The translations under genes were made by a program, and so were the position numbers. 23,675 bases of DNA from Nitrosotalea sp. (GTDB lineage Archaea > Thermoproteota > Nitrososphaeria > Nitrososphaerales > Nitrosopumilaceae). Shown piece after piece: positions 21,229 to 23,675 of the stretch (positions within the stretch are counted from its first letter, which is position 1; every line of letters begins with the position of its first letter). The notes under the pieces are model-generated. The model was not told where the DNA came from. It worked only from the letters and a program-made list of their open reading frames with translations, and did not search any database. Location: contig JAJPEA010000006.1 in NCBI GenBank assembly GCA_023252335.1, forward strand, positions 1-23,675, written 5' to 3'.

Positions 21229-22146
21229 ATGATGCAACAAATGGACAAATTAGATATACAAATTCTCTCACATTTGCTAAATAATTGCAGAAAGCCTGAC
21301 AGGCAGATAGGAAGCGAGATTGGTATTTCAGGTGTTGCAGTAAAATCAAGAATTCAGAAAATGATTGAAAATAACATAATTGAGAAATTTGCTCTAAAAA
21401 TTGAACCGCCTGTATTAGGGTTTAGTGTCTTGTATTTTGTAGTTACTGGAAAAGAGATTGATGATATCATACAAAAAATAAGATTGGTGGGTGAGCCATT
21501 TTTTGTTGTTCCTTGTGTTGGAGGAATTACTGTATGCTGTATTGTGGTAAAGGAAAACCCTACACAAAAGGTGGAGCTTGCACAAAACTTGTTGCGAGAC
21601 ATTAGAGTTCTTAGCATTTTTGAGGCAAAAAATCCTGAGATACGATCAGACCTGACAAAGACAGACATTGAAATCATTGACATTTTGCTAAAGGATCCAC
21701 GTCTGAAGATAGAAAAAATTGCAGAAAAATCTGGTTTTTCTACAAAGACTATAGCTCGTTCACTTGAGAAATTACAAAATGATGAGGCCATACAGTTTAC
21801 TTTGATTTACAATCCAAAAAAGATGGGAGAGTTTATTCCGTTTGCCATTTTGGTTGGTGTAAAGGGGGATATCAAAAAAACTCTAGCAAAACTTGACAAG
21901 ACATTTTCTGGATCATTTTTGCAAAAACCATTTGTGCACATGAACCAGATTGTTCTTTTCATGTATACTGATAACATCTACAAGATGGATGATCTTTCTG
22001 CCAAGGTACCTCGTATGGAAGAGATAATCTCAGTGGATTTATTCATTCCAAAAAAAATTACATTCCAGAACAAATGGGTCCAAGATGCAATCATGATGGC
22101 CAAGAAATCAAAGAAATTGCATTTAATGTCTGAGATACATTCATAA
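21229..22146 (+). CDS. Lrp/AsnC-family regulator with two DNA-binding domains
   Basis: The 305-residue product is about twice the length of a normal Lrp/AsnC protein and contains two copies of the family's helix-turn-helix. Copy one spans about 6-52 (DKLDIQILSHLLNNCRKPDR, then IGISGVAVKSRIQKMIENNI) and copy two about 142-192 (LTKTDIEIIDILLKDPRLKI, then SGFSTKTIARSLEKLQNDEA). Each is followed by a segment of about 80-90 residues with strand and helix content like the ligand-sensing RAM domain, though the signature is weak. One chain may therefore act as a built-in dimer. The start could be any of three ATG codons at 21229, 21232 or 21241. It is divergent from the ABC operon and 25 bp before the NUDIX gene. 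Confidence 0.88.
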   Translation: MMQQMDKLDIQILSHLLNNCRKPDRQIGSEIGISGVAVKSRIQKMIENNIIEKFALKIEPPVLGFSVLYFVVTGKEIDDIIQKIRLVGEPFFVVPCVGGITVCCIVVKENPTQKVELAQNLLRDIRVLSIFEAKNPEIRSDLTKTDIEIIDILLKDPRLKIEKIAEKSGFSTKTIARSLEKLQNDEAIQFTLIYNPKKMGEFIPFAILVGVKGDIKKTLAKLDKTFSGSFLQKPFVHMNQIVLFMYTDNIYKMDDLSAKVPRMEEIISVDLFIPKKITFQNKWVQDAIMMAKKSKKLHLMSEIHS

Positions 22147-22171
22147 CATAATTGTGATATAATTTTTTCAA

Positions 22172-22684
22172 ATGAGAAAAAATGTCTTCAAGGGCAGAGT
22201 TCTCTCACTTAGTCTTTATACGCTATCCATAAACAAAAGAAAGGTTACACGTGAAGTAATAGAGCACCCAGGTGCTGCTGCAATACTTGCAATAGAGAAT
22301 GGCAAGATATTGCTTGTAAGGCAACACAGGTTTCCTCATGGATATGTTCTTGAGATCCCTGCAGGGACGCTTGAAAAGGGGGAAAAGCCTCTCAAATGTG
22401 CCCACAGAGAACTACGCGAAGAGACAGGATACACTGCAAAGAAGATGGTTCCGTTGATAAAGTACTATCCTTCCATTGGATACAACACTGAGATAATTCA
22501 TTGCTATGTAGCATCTGGAATAAAAAAAGCAGGAGACCTACAACTTGACCAAGATGAAATCATGTCCGTTGTAAAAATTGATTTCAATAAAGTTCTCAAG
22601 ATGATTACATCAGGAAAGATTACAGATTCTAAAACAATCTGTGCTGTCTTGACTTATGCCATAAACAAAAAGTATCAAGTATAG
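22172..22684 (+). CDS. NUDIX hydrolase, ADP-ribose pyrophosphatase-like
   Basis: NUDIX enzymes cleave nucleoside diphosphates linked to another group. The 170-residue product has a complete box, GTLEKGEKPLKCAHRELREE plus TGY (65-87), with G65, E71, R79, E80, E83, E84 and G86 in the expected places. The flanks IEHPGAAAILAIENGKILLV and QHRFPHGYVLEIPAG are those of the ADP-ribose pyrophosphatase branch; YPSIGYNTEIIHCYVASG follows as in those enzymes. The exact substrate cannot be read from sequence. It lies 25 bp after the double Lrp gene and may be cotranscribed with it. Its last 10 nt overlap the convergent AbrB-PhoU gene. Confidence 0.92.
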   Translation: MRKNVFKGRVLSLSLYTLSINKRKVTREVIEHPGAAAILAIENGKILLVRQHRFPHGYVLEIPAGTLEKGEKPLKCAHRELREETGYTAKKMVPLIKYYPSIGYNTEIIHCYVASGIKKAGDLQLDQDEIMSVVKIDFNKVLKMITSGKITDSKTICAVLTYAINKKYQV

Positions 22685-23646
22685 ACTGGTTTTACTAGAT
22701 CAGCAACATCTGCCCAACATCTTGATAATTTTTCAAATGTGAATACCAAGTTTAGCAGCTGGATTGACCCTTGTTTTTTTGGATCAATTGACGAGCCTAC
22801 AGTTGAGACCTTTTTTTGATAGTTTCGATGAAGCGTGATTGCCTCAATTGCCAACTTGCGGTTGTTTTCAATAAATGATGTGATTGCTTTATCATGTACA
22901 TTTTCTATCTCTTTTGCTGCATCGTATAGTTTTTTCATGTCAGATTGTGGCAATTCAGATATTGAATGTGCAAGATCTGTAATTATATCACCTGCAGTTT
23001 CTAGCAAGTTTGCAGCAACCCTGTAATCAAGTATGTCAATGTTTCCCAAGTTTAGTGCGGTTGCAAGTTTCTTGTCAACCATTGCACTTCGAATCAATCT
23101 TACCAGCAAGAAATATTGTCTATCTATTTCGTCATCTCTGCTTGTCATTGTTTGTAATACAGAGCGGTCATCTGATGCAAGACACGATATTGTATCACGA
23201 AACATTCCAAGTGTAATTGAGCTCATTCTTTTTAGTATCTTATCAGGACTTAGTGTTGTTGCATCAAGAAGAAATTGGACATTTACATTTGATGCATCCT
23301 CTTCGACTATCTCCATTCCGACCAGTCTTCGCATCAGTCCACGAATCTTTTCCCTGTCATCTGCTGAAATTGTTGATCTCCCGTTTATCTTGATGATATC
23401 ATATCCAAGAAGATATGCACCTGTGACATAGGCGCTGATGTTTTCTTGTTTTGATATTGGATATGATATTACAATTTCATTTGGTGCCCTGCTTCCTCCG
23501 GTTGGGGTGATAGAAATGCTGTTAGAGCCTGTCTCAATTTCGACCTCGTCACTTTTTTCAAGTTTGTTTGCCTGGACCCACTCTATTGGCAGTGAGACCA
23601 AGATGCTGCTACCTATCCTCTGTAGGCGTCGAATGAATTTAGTCAA
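22675..23646 (-). CDS. AbrB-PhoU domain protein (phosphate-regulation type)
   Basis: The 323-residue protein joins an N-terminal AbrB/SpoVT-like swapped-hairpin domain (1-46, FIRRLQRIGSSILVSLPIEW and SDEVEIETGSNSISITPTGG) to a long helical PhoU-like region (about 110-320, with RDDEIDRQYFLLVRLIRSAM and VAANLLETAGDIITDLAHSI and VHDKAITSFIENNRKLAIEA). This architecture is common in archaea and is usually called a phosphate uptake regulator, but direct proof of function is scarce. The start is TTG at 23646; no in-frame ATG precedes it in the window, and AT-rich promoter-like sequence occupies 23650-23672. Window end limits the promoter view. Confidence 0.88.
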   Translation of the reverse strand: MTKFIRRLQRIGSSILVSLPIEWVQANKLEKSDEVEIETGSNSISITPTGGSRAPNEIVISYPISKQENISAYVTGAYLLGYDIIKINGRSTISADDREKIRGLMRRLVGMEIVEEDASNVNVQFLLDATTLSPDKILKRMSSITLGMFRDTISCLASDDRSVLQTMTSRDDEIDRQYFLLVRLIRSAMVDKKLATALNLGNIDILDYRVAANLLETAGDIITDLAHSISELPQSDMKKLYDAAKEIENVHDKAITSFIENNRKLAIEAITLHRNYQKKVSTVGSSIDPKKQGSIQLLNLVFTFEKLSRCWADVADLVKPVYT

Positions 23647-23675
23647 TTTATACTAATTTATATAATTTAATGATC

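Noticed and set aside
21354..21791. 145-codon minus-strand frame opposite the Lrp gene
   Set aside because: Antisense to a clear double helix-turn-helix protein; Ser/Phe-rich and without motifs.
1..23675. CRISPR array, insertion sequence or prophage
   Set aside because: No regularly spaced repeats, transposase, integrase or flanking duplications were seen, and the genes are chromosomal housekeeping or lineage-typical.

Overview
The window looks like chromosome of an ammonia-oxidising archaeon (Nitrososphaeria/Thaumarchaeota, probably a Nitrosopumilales relative). This rests on AT-rich coding DNA, an archaeal A-type ATPase, PyrI with its zinc site, an archaeal UMP kinase, an AbrB-PhoU protein, and TATA-like elements about 24-30 nt upstream of several start codons, which points to leaderless transcripts. 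Genes are densely packed. No mobile element, CRISPR array, rRNA or tRNA was seen, and no stretch over 300 bases lacks a gene. The genus is an inference from protein style, not a database match.

Layout: 1-508, the end of a probable pyrB and complete pyrI (+). 514-9127, an A-type ATP synthase operon on the minus strand, transcribed K-E-C-F-A-B-D-(small membrane ORF)-H-I. 9236-10021, a two-domain rhodanese (-). 10200-11628, two unrecognised plus-strand genes, the first with a possible upstream leader ORF and operator-like repeats. 11630-12584, a LEA14-like membrane-anchored protein (-) and a small unknown protein (+). 12571-15078, a nucleotide cluster on the minus strand: tmk, then an HD phosphohydrolase, then UMP kinase. 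15208-15591, an Hsp20 (+). 15592-17549, a small membrane protein followed by an ABC1/AarF kinase-like protein that appears to start at ATT (-). 17584-21123, an operon for an FtsX/MacB-type permease, its ATPase and a large membrane-anchored surface protein (-). 21229-22684, a double Lrp/AsnC regulator and a NUDIX hydrolase (+). 22675-23646, an AbrB-PhoU protein (-).

Functional picture: energy conservation (ATP synthase), pyrimidine and deoxynucleotide supply (pyrBI, pyrH, tmk, the HD enzyme and perhaps the NUDIX enzyme), and envelope or stress functions (ABC export-type operon, LEA14-like protein, Hsp20, ABC1 kinase). The points most worth following are an unlisted 28-41 residue membrane ORF inside the ATP synthase operon, the AUU-like start of the ABC1 gene behind a strong ribosome binding site, a 24-codon leader ORF coupled by ATGA to an unknown gene, and the fact that all five convergent gene pairs meet with a gap of 5 bp or less or overlap.
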